The notes: generated by a model not told the origin, from the sequence alone. Shown: positions 26,391 to 36,257, counted from the first letter of the stretch. The stretch: 64,000 bases of DNA from Sphingomonadales bacterium 28-55-16 (GCA_002278855.1 NCGG01000012.1:1-64000); one strand, 5' to 3'. Numbers and translations are program-made.

Positions 26391-28526
26391 TTATTCGCCC
26401 GTCGGAAACCCGCGTTTTTTCATGATATATTTCACGTCGGGATCACGTCCGCGAAAGGCGCGATAGGCTTCGATCCGGTCGGTTTCATTGCCAGTGGCGA
26501 GCAGCATCGAACGGAAACGCTCCGCGGTTGTTTTGTCCCACACATCGCCCTTTTCGGTAAAGGCTGCCCATGTGTCTGCATCCATCGTTTCGGACCAGAG
26601 GTAGCTGTAATAGCCCGCCGAATAGCCATCATCTGCAAAAAGATGGTTAAACTGCGGCAAGCGATGCCGCATCACCATCTCCTTGGGCATGCCAATCTCC
26701 GCCAACGTATCGCGTTCGAACGCCGCCGGATCGGCGACCGGTGCGCTGCGATTGTGCAGCTTCATGTCCAAAATCGCGCTCGACAGATATTCAACCGTTG
26801 AAAATCCTTGGTTAAACGTGTCGCTAGCCCGGATTTTCTCCACCAAAGCGGCCGGAATTGGCGCACCCGTCTTATAATGCTTGGCGTAGGTGTTGAGGAT
26901 ATAGGGTGTCAGAAGCCAGTTTTCGTTCACCTGACTCGGATATTCCACAAAATCACGCGGTGTCCCGCCGAGGCCCGGCCAGGTGATGTCATAATTGAGA
27001 TAATGGATGGCATGGCCAAATTCATGGAACAATGTCGACGCGTCGTCGATGCTGATCAACGTCGGCACGCCATCGGCGCCCGGAACGAAATTGTTGTTGT
27101 TCGACGCGAGCACAATGTTGTTCTTGCCGCCCAATGCATGCTGGCTGCGATAGGTGGTCATCCACGCACCCGAACGTTTGCCGGCGCGGGCAAAATTGTC
27201 GAGATAGAATAAGCCAATGACTTTGCCGTCGCGCTGCACTTCAAATGTCCGCACTTTGGGTTCGAACACCGGAACCGTGCCCGTGTTTTCAGTGAAGGTC
27301 ATGCCGTAGAGCTTACCTGCCGCGTCGAACATGGCTGCAACCATGTTATCGAGCTGAAAATACGGCTTAATCGCCTCCTGATCGAGGTCATATTTCGCCT
27401 TGCGTACCTTTTCGGCGTAGAAACGATAATCCCATGGCGCAATTATGATATTGTCGGCATTGGCTATGGCTTGCATGTCGGCCACTTCTTCCTTCACGCG
27501 CGCGGTCGCGGCGGGCCAGACCTTCATCATCAGCTCCATGGCCTTATCGGGGTCTTTCGCCATTGTGTCGGCCATGCGGTAATGCGCATGCGTCGGGAAA
27601 CCCAAAATTTCGGCGCGCTGCTGACGTAATGTCAGGATTTCGGCTATGGTTGCATTGGTGTCATTGGCATTTCGGTTGTCGCCGCGCATCGTGAAGGCAT
27701 GCCACACCTTTTCGCGCAAATCGCGCCGCGTTGAATTTTCAAGGAACGGCTGTACGGCCGAACGTGTGTTGACGACCGCCCAACCATTTTGACCGCGGGC
27801 TTTGGCTGCGGCTTGCAGAGACGCGACATAGCTTTCGGGCAAGCCCGCCAAATCCGCTTCTTGCGTGATCGGGATGAACGTCTCTTCATCTGCGAGCACC
27901 TTTTCGGAAAAGGCCGAGAATTTCTTCGACAATTCGGTCTCAATGCTAATGACCTGCGCCTTTTTGGCAGAATCGAGCAAGGCGCCATTGCGCACTAAGC
28001 TGTTGTAAGTCCGTTCCAACAAACGCGTCTGCTTGGCGTCAAGACCAAGGGTCGCGCGTTGATCATAGAGATATTTCACCCGCTGGAAGAAACGGGCATC
28101 AAGCGCCTGTTCAGAGAAAAAAGCGCTCAGCTTTGGTTCCCACTCCGCCTGAATTTTCCGTATCTCGGGGCTAGAGAGGTTAGACGAATAGACGCCCCAG
28201 ATTGAGAACAACCGGCCGATTTTTTCGCCCGAAAGCTCGGCAGCGGTAATCGTATTGGCGAAGCTTATGGCTTCGGGCTTGGCCAATATCGCTTCAAATT
28301 CAGCCTTTGATTCATCCATCGCTGCCTGAAACGCGGCGGGGAAATCCGCTATCTTGATCTTATCCCATGGCGGGACGCCATCATAGGCACCGGTCCATTC
28401 TTGCAATATTGCTGGCTCCTGCGCCATCTGCGTGGGTTTCATATCTTTGGCTTCTGCAACTGCCGTCATGGATACTCCTGACAATAAAAGCGCGGCTGCG
28501 CGCATCATGAATATGTTTCTGCTCAC
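26391..28526 (-). CDS. dcp: M3-family metallopeptidase (peptidyl-dipeptidase Dcp type), secreted
   Basis: A 711-residue zinc oligopeptidase that removes C-terminal dipeptides in the periplasm. Zinc motif: LFHEFGHAIHYLNYD (HExxH), with Glu further on in the usual place. Also visible are VHTRSAVQPF-like text (NTRSAVQPFLENSTRRDLREKVWHAF) and PSQVNENWLL. I chose GTG 28526 (VSRNIFMMRAAALLLSG...AEA, a signal peptide) because AGGAG lies 9 bases upstream. The frame stays open to 28607, where nothing resembles a ribosome site. Confidence 0.9.
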   Translation of the reverse strand: MSRNIFMMRAAALLLSGVSMTAVAEAKDMKPTQMAQEPAILQEWTGAYDGVPPWDKIKIADFPAAFQAAMDESKAEFEAILAKPEAISFANTITAAELSGEKIGRLFSIWGVYSSNLSSPEIRKIQAEWEPKLSAFFSEQALDARFFQRVKYLYDQRATLGLDAKQTRLLERTYNSLVRNGALLDSAKKAQVISIETELSKKFSAFSEKVLADEETFIPITQEADLAGLPESYVASLQAAAKARGQNGWAVVNTRSAVQPFLENSTRRDLREKVWHAFTMRGDNRNANDTNATIAEILTLRQQRAEILGFPTHAHYRMADTMAKDPDKAMELMMKVWPAATARVKEEVADMQAIANADNIIIAPWDYRFYAEKVRKAKYDLDQEAIKPYFQLDNMVAAMFDAAGKLYGMTFTENTGTVPVFEPKVRTFEVQRDGKVIGLFYLDNFARAGKRSGAWMTTYRSQHALGGKNNIVLASNNNNFVPGADGVPTLISIDDASTLFHEFGHAIHYLNYDITWPGLGGTPRDFVEYPSQVNENWLLTPYILNTYAKHYKTGAPIPAALVEKIRASDTFNQGFSTVEYLSSAILDMKLHNRSAPVADPAAFERDTLAEIGMPKEMVMRHRLPQFNHLFADDGYSAGYYSYLWSETMDADTWAAFTEKGDVWDKTTAERFRSMLLATGNETDRIEAYRAFRGRDPDVKYIMKKRGFPTGE

Positions 28527-28726
28527 CTGAATATGCTCCTGTACATCTTTGGCGCCTTCGCTCGGGCGCCCTGCACAATAGGTTAGCGCATTGGGTTGCG
28601 TTAGCAAACAGCCCGTCTGGCAAAACTGTTTCCTCCGTTCCGGAGAAAAGAATTTACATTGCCGTCGGTGTTTTTCGGGTGCTTTCGCAAATGCAGAGTT
28701 TAATCAGATAGTTGGGAGGCTGCGAG

Positions 28727-29659
28727 ATGGCAGAATTTCATTCTGAGACTGGATTGCGCCATAATGGACGCATTGCGATGATCGCTGGCGGATCGTTGGC
28801 GCGCGATGCCGAACTGGCGCGGCTTGCAACGCTAGCGGGCTGCACCCCCCTAATGATGGACCAATTGCAGGCGGCAGATTTTTTATTGGTCGATTTTTGC
28901 TCCAAAACGGAGGGAAATGCTCTTAATTTCACAGAAATTAACCATTATTTAGCCACACATAACAGCATTGCCTTGATTTGGTCCACTTTGGAGTCGGTCG
29001 AGGAAATCTATGCGACACTCCCGCTCGGCCAATATCATATTTTGGTGAACGCGCATGATGTCGAGGCAATGCCAATTTTGGCAGGGGCGTTTGAACGGAG
29101 TGGCATGGACCGACTGCAGGAAACAGATCACGAAGTAGATTTTGAATCGCTGCACCGTATCAGCGACGAGCTGGCCGAATTTGCCCGAACCTTAGCGCGC
29201 ATGGCGCAATTAGAGAAAATCGCGAATGTGGCCGACAAGCCATTATCGTTCCGCCCGCCGCCACTTGGCGGCTTTCAAAGCTTTCCCGTCAGCGACTCAG
29301 TCCCACATAACGCGCCGGCGGCGGTGCTTCTACGCGAAATCATTAAGCAGCGCCGGTTGCGCGAAAGTTTTTTTCCGCCCGATTTATTTGCTGACCCGGC
29401 ATGGGACATTCTGCTCGACCTCAAAGCGGCCGAGCAGGAGGGACAGCATGTATCGGTGTCCAGCCTGTGTATTGCGGCGGCTGTGCCGCCCACAACGGCC
29501 TTGCGATGGATCACCGCTATGACCCAAAGCGGTATGCTTGAGCGACGCCAGGATCCAACGGATGCCCGGCGCGTGTTCATTGGACTGTCGGCCGAAACCT
29601 CGGCAAAGCTCGACGATTGTTTCGTCGCGCTCGGTGCGCGATCCGCGCCCATTGTCTAA
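28727..29659 (+). CDS. Winged-helix DNA-binding protein with receiver-like N-terminal domain
   Basis: A 310-residue regulator. The C-terminal third has a MarR-like winged helix: ILLDLKAAEQEGQHVSVSSLCIAAAVPPTTALRWITAMTQSGMLERRQDPTDARRVFIGLS. The N-terminal ~125 residues (RIAMIAGGSLARDAELARLATLAGCTPLMM...) alternate strands and helices like a receiver but lack the usual phospho-acceptor Asp context. Sphingomonads carry similar proteins. Target unknown. ATG 28727 has GGGAGG 7 bases before it; TTG 28712 is an upstream alternative. Followed closely by tRNA-Val. Confidence 0.7.
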   Translation: MAEFHSETGLRHNGRIAMIAGGSLARDAELARLATLAGCTPLMMDQLQAADFLLVDFCSKTEGNALNFTEINHYLATHNSIALIWSTLESVEEIYATLPLGQYHILVNAHDVEAMPILAGAFERSGMDRLQETDHEVDFESLHRISDELAEFARTLARMAQLEKIANVADKPLSFRPPPLGGFQSFPVSDSVPHNAPAAVLLREIIKQRRLRESFFPPDLFADPAWDILLDLKAAEQEGQHVSVSSLCIAAAVPPTTALRWITAMTQSGMLERRQDPTDARRVFIGLSAETSAKLDDCFVALGARSAPIV

Positions 29660-29709
29660 TTAAGCTTGCCAAAGGCAACAAGCTTTGGCAAAGGCGCGCT
29701 TCCCGAGAG

Positions 29710-29785
29710 GGGCGCTTAGCTCAGTTGGTAGAGCATCTCGTTTACACCGAGAGGGTCAGCGGTTCGAGCCCGTTAGCGCCCACCA
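29710..29785 (+). tRNA. tRNA-Val (anticodon TAC)
   Basis: A complete 76-base cloverleaf including an encoded CCA. The acceptor GGGCGCT pairs with AGCGCCC. The D-arm has AGCTCAGTTGGTAGAGC. The anticodon stem TCTCG/CGAGA encloses the loop TTTACAC, giving TAC. The T-arm has GGTTCGAGCC. It reads GUA and probably other GUN valine codons. Confidence 0.97.
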
Positions 29786-30091
29786 TTTTCAAACATGGTT
29801 ATAGATATGGTCCAGCCCCCGATTGAAGGGCGCTCGGCGGATGCTTCAGGGCGGCTGCGGAAGGCGGGCTTTTCGTGCATGTGCATTGTGCAACCTTAAG
29901 CGCCGTTATGGCCGTGATTGCCAGCGCCCCCTTGCGCAGCCCAGCGGTCGCGCGGGACAATGAATCGGCCAAAACAGCATATTGCGCCGACGCGAATCAT
30001 AGCCCTGTCCAAGGCCGTCCGTTGATCGAATCGCTACCGATTCGTAAGTCTGACAGACCGCGTGTTCGCCGCCTATTGATGTTACATGTAA
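29786..30091. other. Intergenic stretch between tRNA-Val and the tlpA-like gene
   Basis: About 306 bases with no supported gene. A frame from 29875 runs into the antisense of the tlpA-like gene, has no ribosome site and reads as low-complexity shadow; I reject it. No terminator, promoter or repeat that I trust is visible. Confidence 0.6.
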
Positions 30092-30685
30092 TCAGTCTGC
30101 CGCGCGAAGCAGTTGCGCAACTTCAGCGCCGTCCCATTCGACCCCGCCAGAAATCCGCCATATCTCTTTACCTTCACTGTTGTATAATATGGACGTCGGC
30201 AGCGCGATGGCGTTGTTGAAGGCCGCCAAGATCGCATTATCGGCATCGGTATATGGCACCAGATTTTTCACCCCAGTTTCTTTAAAAAACGCAAGGACAG
30301 GTGCACTGCCCTCAAGGTCTTGCGAGACCACAATGACGTTCATCCGGTCCTTTTCACGCTTGACCAGCGCATCCAAGGTTGGCATTTCGGCCTTGCACGG
30401 CGCGCACCACGTCGCCCAGATATTCAGCAACAATGGCTTGCCGGCAAAGTCCGCCAAGGTGACGTCTTGCCTATCAGCATCGGTGAAGGATGCCGTTGGC
30501 GCCTTTTGACCTGCATTTTTGTAGCTCAGCGTGGCGCGACTGCCATCCGCGCTTTCCAATAGAATATCGCTCTGACCGCTCTTGTCGGACTTTACGGGCG
30601 ATGCGGGTTGCGCTTGCCCCTCCGCTTGGCTTTCTTTATCGCATCCAGTCAACACCAGAAGGATTAGGGCAATTACAAAGCGCAT
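30092..30685 (-). CDS. TlpA-family thiol:disulfide interchange lipoprotein
   Basis: A 197-residue thioredoxin-fold protein. The lipobox LTGC at the end of [15 protein letters not shown] anchors it in the membrane. The active site is [10 protein letters not shown], and PTSILYN holds the cis-Pro. TlpA/ResA-like proteins reduce disulfides in periplasmic or cytochrome-maturation targets. I chose ATG 30685, where the signal peptide begins; the open frame to 30859 lies on the antisense strand of argH. Its start codon overlaps that of argH on the opposite strand. Confidence 0.88.
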   Translation of the reverse strand: MRFVIALILLVLTGCDKESQAEGQAQPASPVKSDKSGQSDILLESADGSRATLSYKNAGQKAPTASFTDADRQDVTLADFAGKPLLLNIWATWCAPCKAEMPTLDALVKREKDRMNVIVVSQDLEGSAPVLAFFKETGVKNLVPYTDADNAILAAFNNAIALPTSILYNSEGKEIWRISGGVEWDGAEVAQLLRAAD

Positions 30686-32072
30686 GTCGAATTCCAATAG
30701 CATGTGGGGTGGCCGGTTTGGCGATGGCCCCGGGGTCATTATGCGCGAGATAAATGCCTCAATCCCATTCGACAAGCGTCTTTGGCAGGAAGATATTGCG
30801 GGGAGCAAAGCCCATGCGGATATGCTGGCGACGGCGGGTATCATTTCGCCTGCCGACAATGCCGCTATCCAGGACGGCTTGACCGCTATCTATGCGGAAT
30901 ATGAAACCAATGGCGTGCCCGAAGATCTGGCGCTGGAAGACATCCATATGGTGACCGAAACGCGGCTACGCGATTTGGTTGGCGAACCCGCTGCACGGTT
31001 GCACACCGCGCGGTCACGCAACGACCAAGTGGCGACCGATTTCCGGCTGTGGGTTCGTAACGCGACACAGGAAATCGATACTGGCTTGCGCGCGTTCCAA
31101 TCAGCGCTGGTTGCCCGCGCCGCAGAACATAGCGACAGCATCATGCCAGGCTTTACGCATTTGCAAGTGGCGCAGCCTGTCACGCTTGGCCATCATTTGA
31201 TGGCCTATTATGAAATGGCAAAACGCGACCGCAGCCGCTTTGCCGATTGCCGCAGTCGGCTGAACCTATCGCCTTTGGGCGCGGCTGCATTGGCGGGCAC
31301 ATCTTTCCCGATTGATCGCGCCGCAACGGCGGCTGCGCTGGGTTTTGACGGACCGATGGGCAACAGCCTTGATGCCGTATCCGACCGCGATTTCGCGCTT
31401 GAGTTTCTGACGGCGGCGGCACAGACCGCTTTGCATTTGTCGCGTCTTGCTGAAGAAATGATCTTATGGGCATCGCAGCCTTTTGGTTTCATTGCTTTGC
31501 CCGATGCGTGGTCCACGGGCAGCTCGATCATGCCGCAAAAGCGCAACCCAGATGCCGCCGAATTGGTGCGCGGACATGCGGGGCGGATCATCGGCTGCAT
31601 GAACAGCCTGATGATCACCATGAAGGGTTTGCCATTGGCCTATTCAAAGGACATGCAAGACGACAAGCCGCCGGTGTTTGAAGCCTATGACCTGCTGGCC
31701 TTATCCATTGCCGCGATGACCGGCATGGTCGCCAATGTGACATTCAATGCCCCCCGCATGCGCGAAGTCGCCGCGAGCGGATTTTCGACCGCAACCGACT
31801 TGGCCGACTGGTTGGTCCGGGCATTTGCCATGCCCTTCCGTGAGGCGCATCATGTTACGGGCAGCGTTGTGAAGGCGTGTGAGGCGCGCGGCATTGGCCT
31901 ATCGGAGATAACGGCCGATGATCTTGCGGCCATCAACCCCATGCTTGCCAATTGTACATTGCCTGACCTGTCGATTGACGGGTCGGTCGCCAGCCGGACA
32001 AGCGCAGGCGGCACAGCGCCGGTGCGCGTGCGAGAAGCCATTGCGGCTGCGCAGAAGGCGCTGGAGGCATGA
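30684..32072 (+). CDS. argH: Argininosuccinate lyase
   Basis: ArgH splits argininosuccinate into arginine and fumarate. The 462 residues contain [43 protein letters not shown] and the superfamily signature [19 protein letters not shown]. The start is ATG 30684 (AGGG about 15 bases upstream) or ATG 30702 at MWGG, where conservation begins; I cannot separate them. The first overlaps the tlpA-like start codon as CATG. It ends in an ATGA overlap with the lptM-like gene, then lysA, a common alphaproteobacterial order. Confidence 0.96.
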   Translation: MSNSNSMWGGRFGDGPGVIMREINASIPFDKRLWQEDIAGSKAHADMLATAGIISPADNAAIQDGLTAIYAEYETNGVPEDLALEDIHMVTETRLRDLVGEPAARLHTARSRNDQVATDFRLWVRNATQEIDTGLRAFQSALVARAAEHSDSIMPGFTHLQVAQPVTLGHHLMAYYEMAKRDRSRFADCRSRLNLSPLGAAALAGTSFPIDRAATAAALGFDGPMGNSLDAVSDRDFALEFLTAAAQTALHLSRLAEEMILWASQPFGFIALPDAWSTGSSIMPQKRNPDAAELVRGHAGRIIGCMNSLMITMKGLPLAYSKDMQDDKPPVFEAYDLLALSIAAMTGMVANVTFNAPRMREVAASGFSTATDLADWLVRAFAMPFREAHHVTGSVVKACEARGIGLSEITADDLAAINPMLANCTLPDLSIDGSVASRTSAGGTAPVRVREAIAAAQKALEA

Positions 32073-32374
32073 AGGTACAACGCGTTCTGCTGATAATCGC
32101 CGTCGCGATGACCGCCACTGCCTGCGGCAAGGTCGGCGACCTTGACCCCCGCACGGGCAACAGCATGCCACCTGCAGCCTATGGCCAGCGGACAGCCCAA
32201 ACAGCCGAAATTCTGTCGACATCATCGGTGCAAGCACGGCCCGATCGTACGGACGAATTGCTGAAACGTTCTGACCGGCGCGAAGACGACCCCTTTGACG
32301 TGCCACCGGGGGAGGAACCCATAGCGTTCAATCCCGAACAGCCGACGCAATCCGCAAAAACCAGTCCAGAATAA
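32069..32374 (+). CDS. Small LptM-like lipoprotein
   Basis: A 101-residue lipoprotein. The signal peptide ends ATAC, followed by GKVGDL and PRTGNSMPP, which resembles the LptM (YifL) signature of Cys-Gly, Lys/Val-Gly, Leu and Pro-rich tail. LptM helps assemble the LPS translocon LptD/LptE. The position between argH and lysA matches the usual neighbourhood (lptM precedes lysA in many proteobacteria). The C-terminal half is acidic and disordered. The family call is inference from context and a short motif. Confidence 0.6.
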   Translation: MKVQRVLLIIAVAMTATACGKVGDLDPRTGNSMPPAAYGQRTAQTAEILSTSSVQARPDRTDELLKRSDRREDDPFDVPPGEEPIAFNPEQPTQSAKTSPE

Positions 32375-32384
32375 GCAATGCATT

Positions 32385-33647
32385 ATGAACCATTTTAATC
32401 TCATCAATGGCGTGCTGCACGCCGAAGATGTTGCGTTACCGGATATTGCGGACGCGGTTGGCACGCCAGTCTATGTCTATTCACGGGCAACTTTTGAGCG
32501 CCATGCGCAGGTCTTCCGAGACGCATTATCAGGTCTTGATAACCCGCATCTTGCCTTTGCGGTCAAATCAAACCCCAATCTGGCGGTGCTGAAGGTTCTC
32601 GCGCGTCAGGGTTATGGCGCCGATGTTGTTTCGGGCGGCGAAATGGACCGCGCACTTGCCGCCGGGATGGCTGCCGAGGATATCGTATTTTCAGGCGTTG
32701 GCAAAACCGCAGCAGAAATCACCCGCGCGTTGAAGGCTGGCATTGGCCAGTTCAACATCGAGTCCGAAGAAGAAGGCCGCGAACTTGCGGACATCGCCAC
32801 CCATTTGGGCCTCACCGCACAAGCCGTGTTGCGCATTAACCCCGATGTAGACGCAGGTACGCATGGCAAGATTTCGACGGGCAAGGCCGACAATAAATTC
32901 GGCGTCGGGATCCACCGCGCACCGGAAATTTACGCCCGGCTGAGCGCGTTGCCCAACTTGCATATGCGCGGTCTGGCGCTGCACATTGGCAGCCAATTGA
33001 CGAGCCTAGAGCCGCTTGAAACGGCGTTTATAAAAGTCGGCGTGCTGGTGCAGGCATTGCGCAGTCAGGGACATGAAGTGACCCATGTTGACTTGGGTGG
33101 TGGCCTTGGCGTGCGCTATCGTGACGGCGACAATCCACCAGAACCAGCCGATTATGGCGCTATGGTCGCGCGCGTGACCAAGGATTGGGGCGTCCGCCTG
33201 ATGTTCGAACCCGGCCGCGTCATCGCAGGCAATGCCGGCATATTATTGACGCGCGTCATTCGTGTGAAGCCCGGCGCCGGCAATGCCCCGTTCGTGATCG
33301 TCGATGCGGCGATGAATGATTTGGCACGCCCGGCGCTCTACGATGCTTGGCATGATTTTGAAGCCGTCGCGCCAAATGGCGAGAAGATGATGGCCAATAT
33401 CGTGGGTCCTGTTTGCGAAACTGGCGACACCTTCGCGATGGGGCGTGAGATTGACCCCGTTGCAGCCCATGACCTTGCGGTTTTTCGGACCGCAGGCGCT
33501 TATGGTGCGACGATGGCGAGCACCTATAACAGCCGCGGGCTTGTGCCCGAGGTGCTGGTCGATGGCGACAAATTCGCGGTCGTCGCCGAACGGATTTCGC
33601 CGGAAACGATTCTGGCTGCGGAACATGTGCCCGACTGGCTGAAATAG
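32385..33647 (+). CDS. lysA: Diaminopimelate decarboxylase
   Basis: LysA makes L-lysine from meso-diaminopimelate with PLP. The 420 residues contain the PLP lysine in FAVKSNPNLAVL, HIGSQLTSLEP, the glycine-rich phosphate loop DLGGGLGVRY, EPGRVIAGNAG and, from the second domain, GPVCETGDTFA with the catalytic Cys. Length is normal. It follows the lptM-like gene by 10 bases. Confidence 0.96.
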   Translation: MNHFNLINGVLHAEDVALPDIADAVGTPVYVYSRATFERHAQVFRDALSGLDNPHLAFAVKSNPNLAVLKVLARQGYGADVVSGGEMDRALAAGMAAEDIVFSGVGKTAAEITRALKAGIGQFNIESEEEGRELADIATHLGLTAQAVLRINPDVDAGTHGKISTGKADNKFGVGIHRAPEIYARLSALPNLHMRGLALHIGSQLTSLEPLETAFIKVGVLVQALRSQGHEVTHVDLGGGLGVRYRDGDNPPEPADYGAMVARVTKDWGVRLMFEPGRVIAGNAGILLTRVIRVKPGAGNAPFVIVDAAMNDLARPALYDAWHDFEAVAPNGEKMMANIVGPVCETGDTFAMGREIDPVAAHDLAVFRTAGAYGATMASTYNSRGLVPEVLVDGDKFAVVAERISPETILAAEHVPDWLK

Positions 33648-33657
33648 GACAATCGCG

Positions 33658-34437
33658 TTGGATCAGCTGCCGATATTTGTGAACCTGAAAGGCCGGAATG
33701 TCATTCTGGTGGGTGCAGGTGAAATGGCGGACGCCAAGCGTCGGCTCATCGAACGCGCGGGTGGCATATGTGTTGATTCTGCCGACAAGGATGCGCGCAT
33801 CGCTTTTGTCGCAATCGCCGAAGAAGACGCGGCGCGGGCGTCCGCCGATGTATTGAAAGCGCGCGGTTTGCTCGTCAACGTCGTCGACCGGCCCGAAATC
33901 TGCGATTTCACAACGCCTGCCATTGTCGACCGCACACCTGTGCTGGTGGCGGTGGGTACAGGCGGGGCGTCGGCGGGCATGGCAAAGGCCATTCGCCAGC
34001 GGATCGAGACCTTACTCCCCGAAACCTTAGGGCCGCTGGCCAATGCGATTGCGGGCGCGCGCTTAGCCATCCGGCAACGCTGGCCAGACGGGCCGCAACG
34101 CCGCCGCGCTTTGGACCAGGGCTTTGCCGCGGGTGGCGCGTTGGACCCATTCGGAACCCATACAGCCAACACGGTCGCACGCTGGCTTGACGCAGCGCAA
34201 GAGCCAAAGGGCGACCGAGTCATTGAAATCGCCTTGCTGTCGGATAGCCCCGACGATCTGACGTTGCGCACCGCGCGGTTATTGGGTGAGGCAGACCATG
34301 TTTTCCATGACCCCGATGTGCCAATGGCAATCCTCAACCGCGCCCGTGCAGATGCCGTGCGTCATGCAGGCGCGCCCCCCTTGCCCGCGCCGGAGGGTCT
34401 ATCCCTGTTCCTGCGGTTGCCGTTAGCGCATGGATAG
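33658..34437 (+). CDS. Siroheme synthase N-terminal (CysG-B/precorrin-2 dehydrogenase) protein with vestigial methyltransferase domain
   Basis: A 259-residue protein. Residues 1-150 form the NAD-dependent precorrin-2 dehydrogenase/ferrochelatase domain (LPIFVNLKGRNVILVGAGEMADAKRRLI, then FTTPAIVDRTPVLVAVGTGGASAGMAKAIR). From about residue 180 a short stretch (IEIALLSDSPDDLTLRTARLLGEADHVFHDP) matches the opening of the CobA/CysG uroporphyrinogen methyltransferase domain, where GPGDPDLLTL would be expected, and then ends about 60 residues on. So the methyltransferase half is a stub with a changed SAM loop. The start is TTG 33658. It follows lysA by 10 bases. Confidence 0.8.
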   Translation: MDQLPIFVNLKGRNVILVGAGEMADAKRRLIERAGGICVDSADKDARIAFVAIAEEDAARASADVLKARGLLVNVVDRPEICDFTTPAIVDRTPVLVAVGTGGASAGMAKAIRQRIETLLPETLGPLANAIAGARLAIRQRWPDGPQRRRALDQGFAAGGALDPFGTHTANTVARWLDAAQEPKGDRVIEIALLSDSPDDLTLRTARLLGEADHVFHDPDVPMAILNRARADAVRHAGAPPLPAPEGLSLFLRLPLAHG

Positions 34438-34475
34438 GGCATGAGGTTGGCCTAAACAGTTACAAGGTCTTCATT

Positions 34476-35279
34476 TTGTCCGCTTTCCCATCTCCAATCT
34501 GTTTCTACGGCTGCGGCAACATGGGCAGCGCGATGCTGCGTGGCTGGCTCGCCGCGGGCGTGGCGCCGGATGCTTTCCACATAATTGATCCCGTCGCCGA
34601 AAACCTGCCCGAGGGCGTTGCGGTATCGCGGTCAGCACAGGATGTCGGGCGGCAATTCGATATTCTTGTGCTCGGTATCAAGCCGCAGCTATTACCATCG
34701 CTTGAAGCAGATATTGCACCATTGCTTGCCCCCGGGGCATTGGTCATTTCGATACTCGCTGGCACAACGTCACATATGCTGGGCAAAGCATTTCCCGATG
34801 CGCGGATCGTTCGACTCATGCCCAATTTGGCGGCAGCTATCGGCAAATCGCCGCTTGCGCTCTTTGCGTCGCACGCGACGGAAAGAGCGGATATCGCACA
34901 TTGGCTCGCGCCTTTGGGGTCCGTGATCTGGATTGATGACGAAGGCCAAATGGACGCCGTCACTGCGCTGGCGGGATCAGGGCCGGCCTTTGTCTACCGC
35001 TTTATCGATGCGTTGACCAAGGGTGGCGAAGCGGCGGGGTTACCACGCGAGATTGCCGCGCAATTGGCGCTGTCTATGACCGAGGGCGCAGCAATACTGG
35101 CCGCGTCGTCGCTGCAAACGCCAGACGCATTGGCCGCACGGGTCACCAGCCCGGGCGGGACCACAGCCGCGGGCCTAACGGTGCTTGATTCAGGGGGCGC
35201 TTTGGATGCATTGATGACGCAGACGCTGCGCGCTGCGCGCGACCGTGGAACGGAATTGGCAAAAGGAGGCATGACATGA
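34476..35279 (+). CDS. proC: Pyrroline-5-carboxylate reductase
   Basis: ProC makes proline from pyrroline-5-carboxylate with NAD(P)H. The 267 residues show the Rossmann motif FYGCGNMGSAMLRGW, ILAGTTSHML, MPNLAAAIGKS and the C-terminal signature AGSGPAFVYRFIDAL with RVTSPGGTTAAGL. The start is TTG 34476. It stands 38 bases after the siroheme gene. Confidence 0.95.
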   Translation: MSAFPSPICFYGCGNMGSAMLRGWLAAGVAPDAFHIIDPVAENLPEGVAVSRSAQDVGRQFDILVLGIKPQLLPSLEADIAPLLAPGALVISILAGTTSHMLGKAFPDARIVRLMPNLAAAIGKSPLALFASHATERADIAHWLAPLGSVIWIDDEGQMDAVTALAGSGPAFVYRFIDALTKGGEAAGLPREIAAQLALSMTEGAAILAASSLQTPDALAARVTSPGGTTAAGLTVLDSGGALDALMTQTLRAARDRGTELAKGGMT

Positions 35280-35370
35280 AATTGCAAATCACATGCGCCT
35301 TAGCCTGCGCCTCCGCCCAGCCAGCCCCGTCTGGCTTCCCGCAATTCCCTAAAAGCATAGCGAGCACATA

Positions 35371-35844
35371 ATGGCATTCGGCAAACCTGATTTGGGCAGC
35401 ATGGTGCCAAAGGGCGCGGCCTTTGACCCTGCTTTAGTCAACAAAATGATGGGCAAATTTGGCCATGGCGGGTTTCTCGATATGGAATATGTCGGCCATG
35501 GCGATGATTGGGTGGAGCTTGCCATCGACTGGCGCGAGGATCTTGTGGCCGACCCCGACACCGGCATATTGGCCTCTGCTGTCATCATCAGCCTGATGGA
35601 TAATGCGACCAGCATGTCGATCTGGACCAAGCTTGGCGAATTCAGACCACAGGTCACGATGGACCTGCGGATCGACTATCTGCGGCCTTCGCCGTCGGGT
35701 GCACGCGTCTACGGCCGAGGTATTTGCTATCATTTGACCAACAGCATCGGTTTTGTCCGCGGCTTTGCCCATAATGGTAATCCCGACGAACCCTTGGCAC
35801 ATGCCAGCGGCACGTTCATCCGCATCGGAGACCGGATATCATGA
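35371..35844 (+). CDS. PaaI-family hotdog thioesterase
   Basis: A 157-residue hotdog protein. KLGEFRPQVTMDLRIDYLRPSPSG and the central helix region ASAVIISLMDNATSMSIW are typical of PaaI acyl-CoA thioesterases, with Asp as likely catalytic residue. It is followed by a second thioesterase with a 4-base overlap, so the two form a tandem pair and may act as a heteromer. Substrate unknown. Confidence 0.85.
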   Translation: MAFGKPDLGSMVPKGAAFDPALVNKMMGKFGHGGFLDMEYVGHGDDWVELAIDWREDLVADPDTGILASAVIISLMDNATSMSIWTKLGEFRPQVTMDLRIDYLRPSPSGARVYGRGICYHLTNSIGFVRGFAHNGNPDEPLAHASGTFIRIGDRIS

Positions 35845-36251
35845 CCGATATGCTATCGGCTCTTCCGCCTTATGCGCAGGCGCTGGACATGACGATCGTC
35901 GACGAGTTGAACGGTGCCCCCGTCATCGCCATGCCCTTTACGGACCGTGTTCAGGGCCGTCCGGGCTTCCTGCATGGTGGTGCCATTTCGGGCCTGCTTG
36001 AGATTGCAGCGATCGCCGCTATCCACCAAGCGTTGCGCGCGAAGGGCAGCGATTCTGCGATCAAGCAAGTTAATGTGACCGTGGATTTCATGCGCGGTGG
36101 CGTGAGCCAAATGACTTATGCTGTGGGCGAGGTGACGCGCCTTGGCCGCACGATGGCCAATGTCGAGGCACGCGCATGGCAGGAAGATCGGAATAAACCG
36201 ATCACCATGGGCTATATGCATTATCTGATTAAGGCAAAGCGTGCGGTTTAA
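35841..36251 (+). CDS. PaaI-family hotdog thioesterase (tandem copy)
   Basis: A 136-residue hotdog protein: GRPGFLHGGAISGLLEIAAIAAIH (the conserved HGG) and VTVDFMRGG. It overlaps the previous thioesterase by ATGA and is a diverged second copy. The strong HGG motif makes it the more canonical of the two. Confidence 0.85.
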   Translation: MTDMLSALPPYAQALDMTIVDELNGAPVIAMPFTDRVQGRPGFLHGGAISGLLEIAAIAAIHQALRAKGSDSAIKQVNVTVDFMRGGVSQMTYAVGEVTRLGRTMANVEARAWQEDRNKPITMGYMHYLIKAKRAV

Positions 36252-36257
36252 GCGGAC

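Noticed and set aside
29875-30219. Plus-strand frame after tRNA-Val
   Set aside because: It overlaps the tlpA-like gene in antisense for half its length, lacks a ribosome site and shows no family resemblance.
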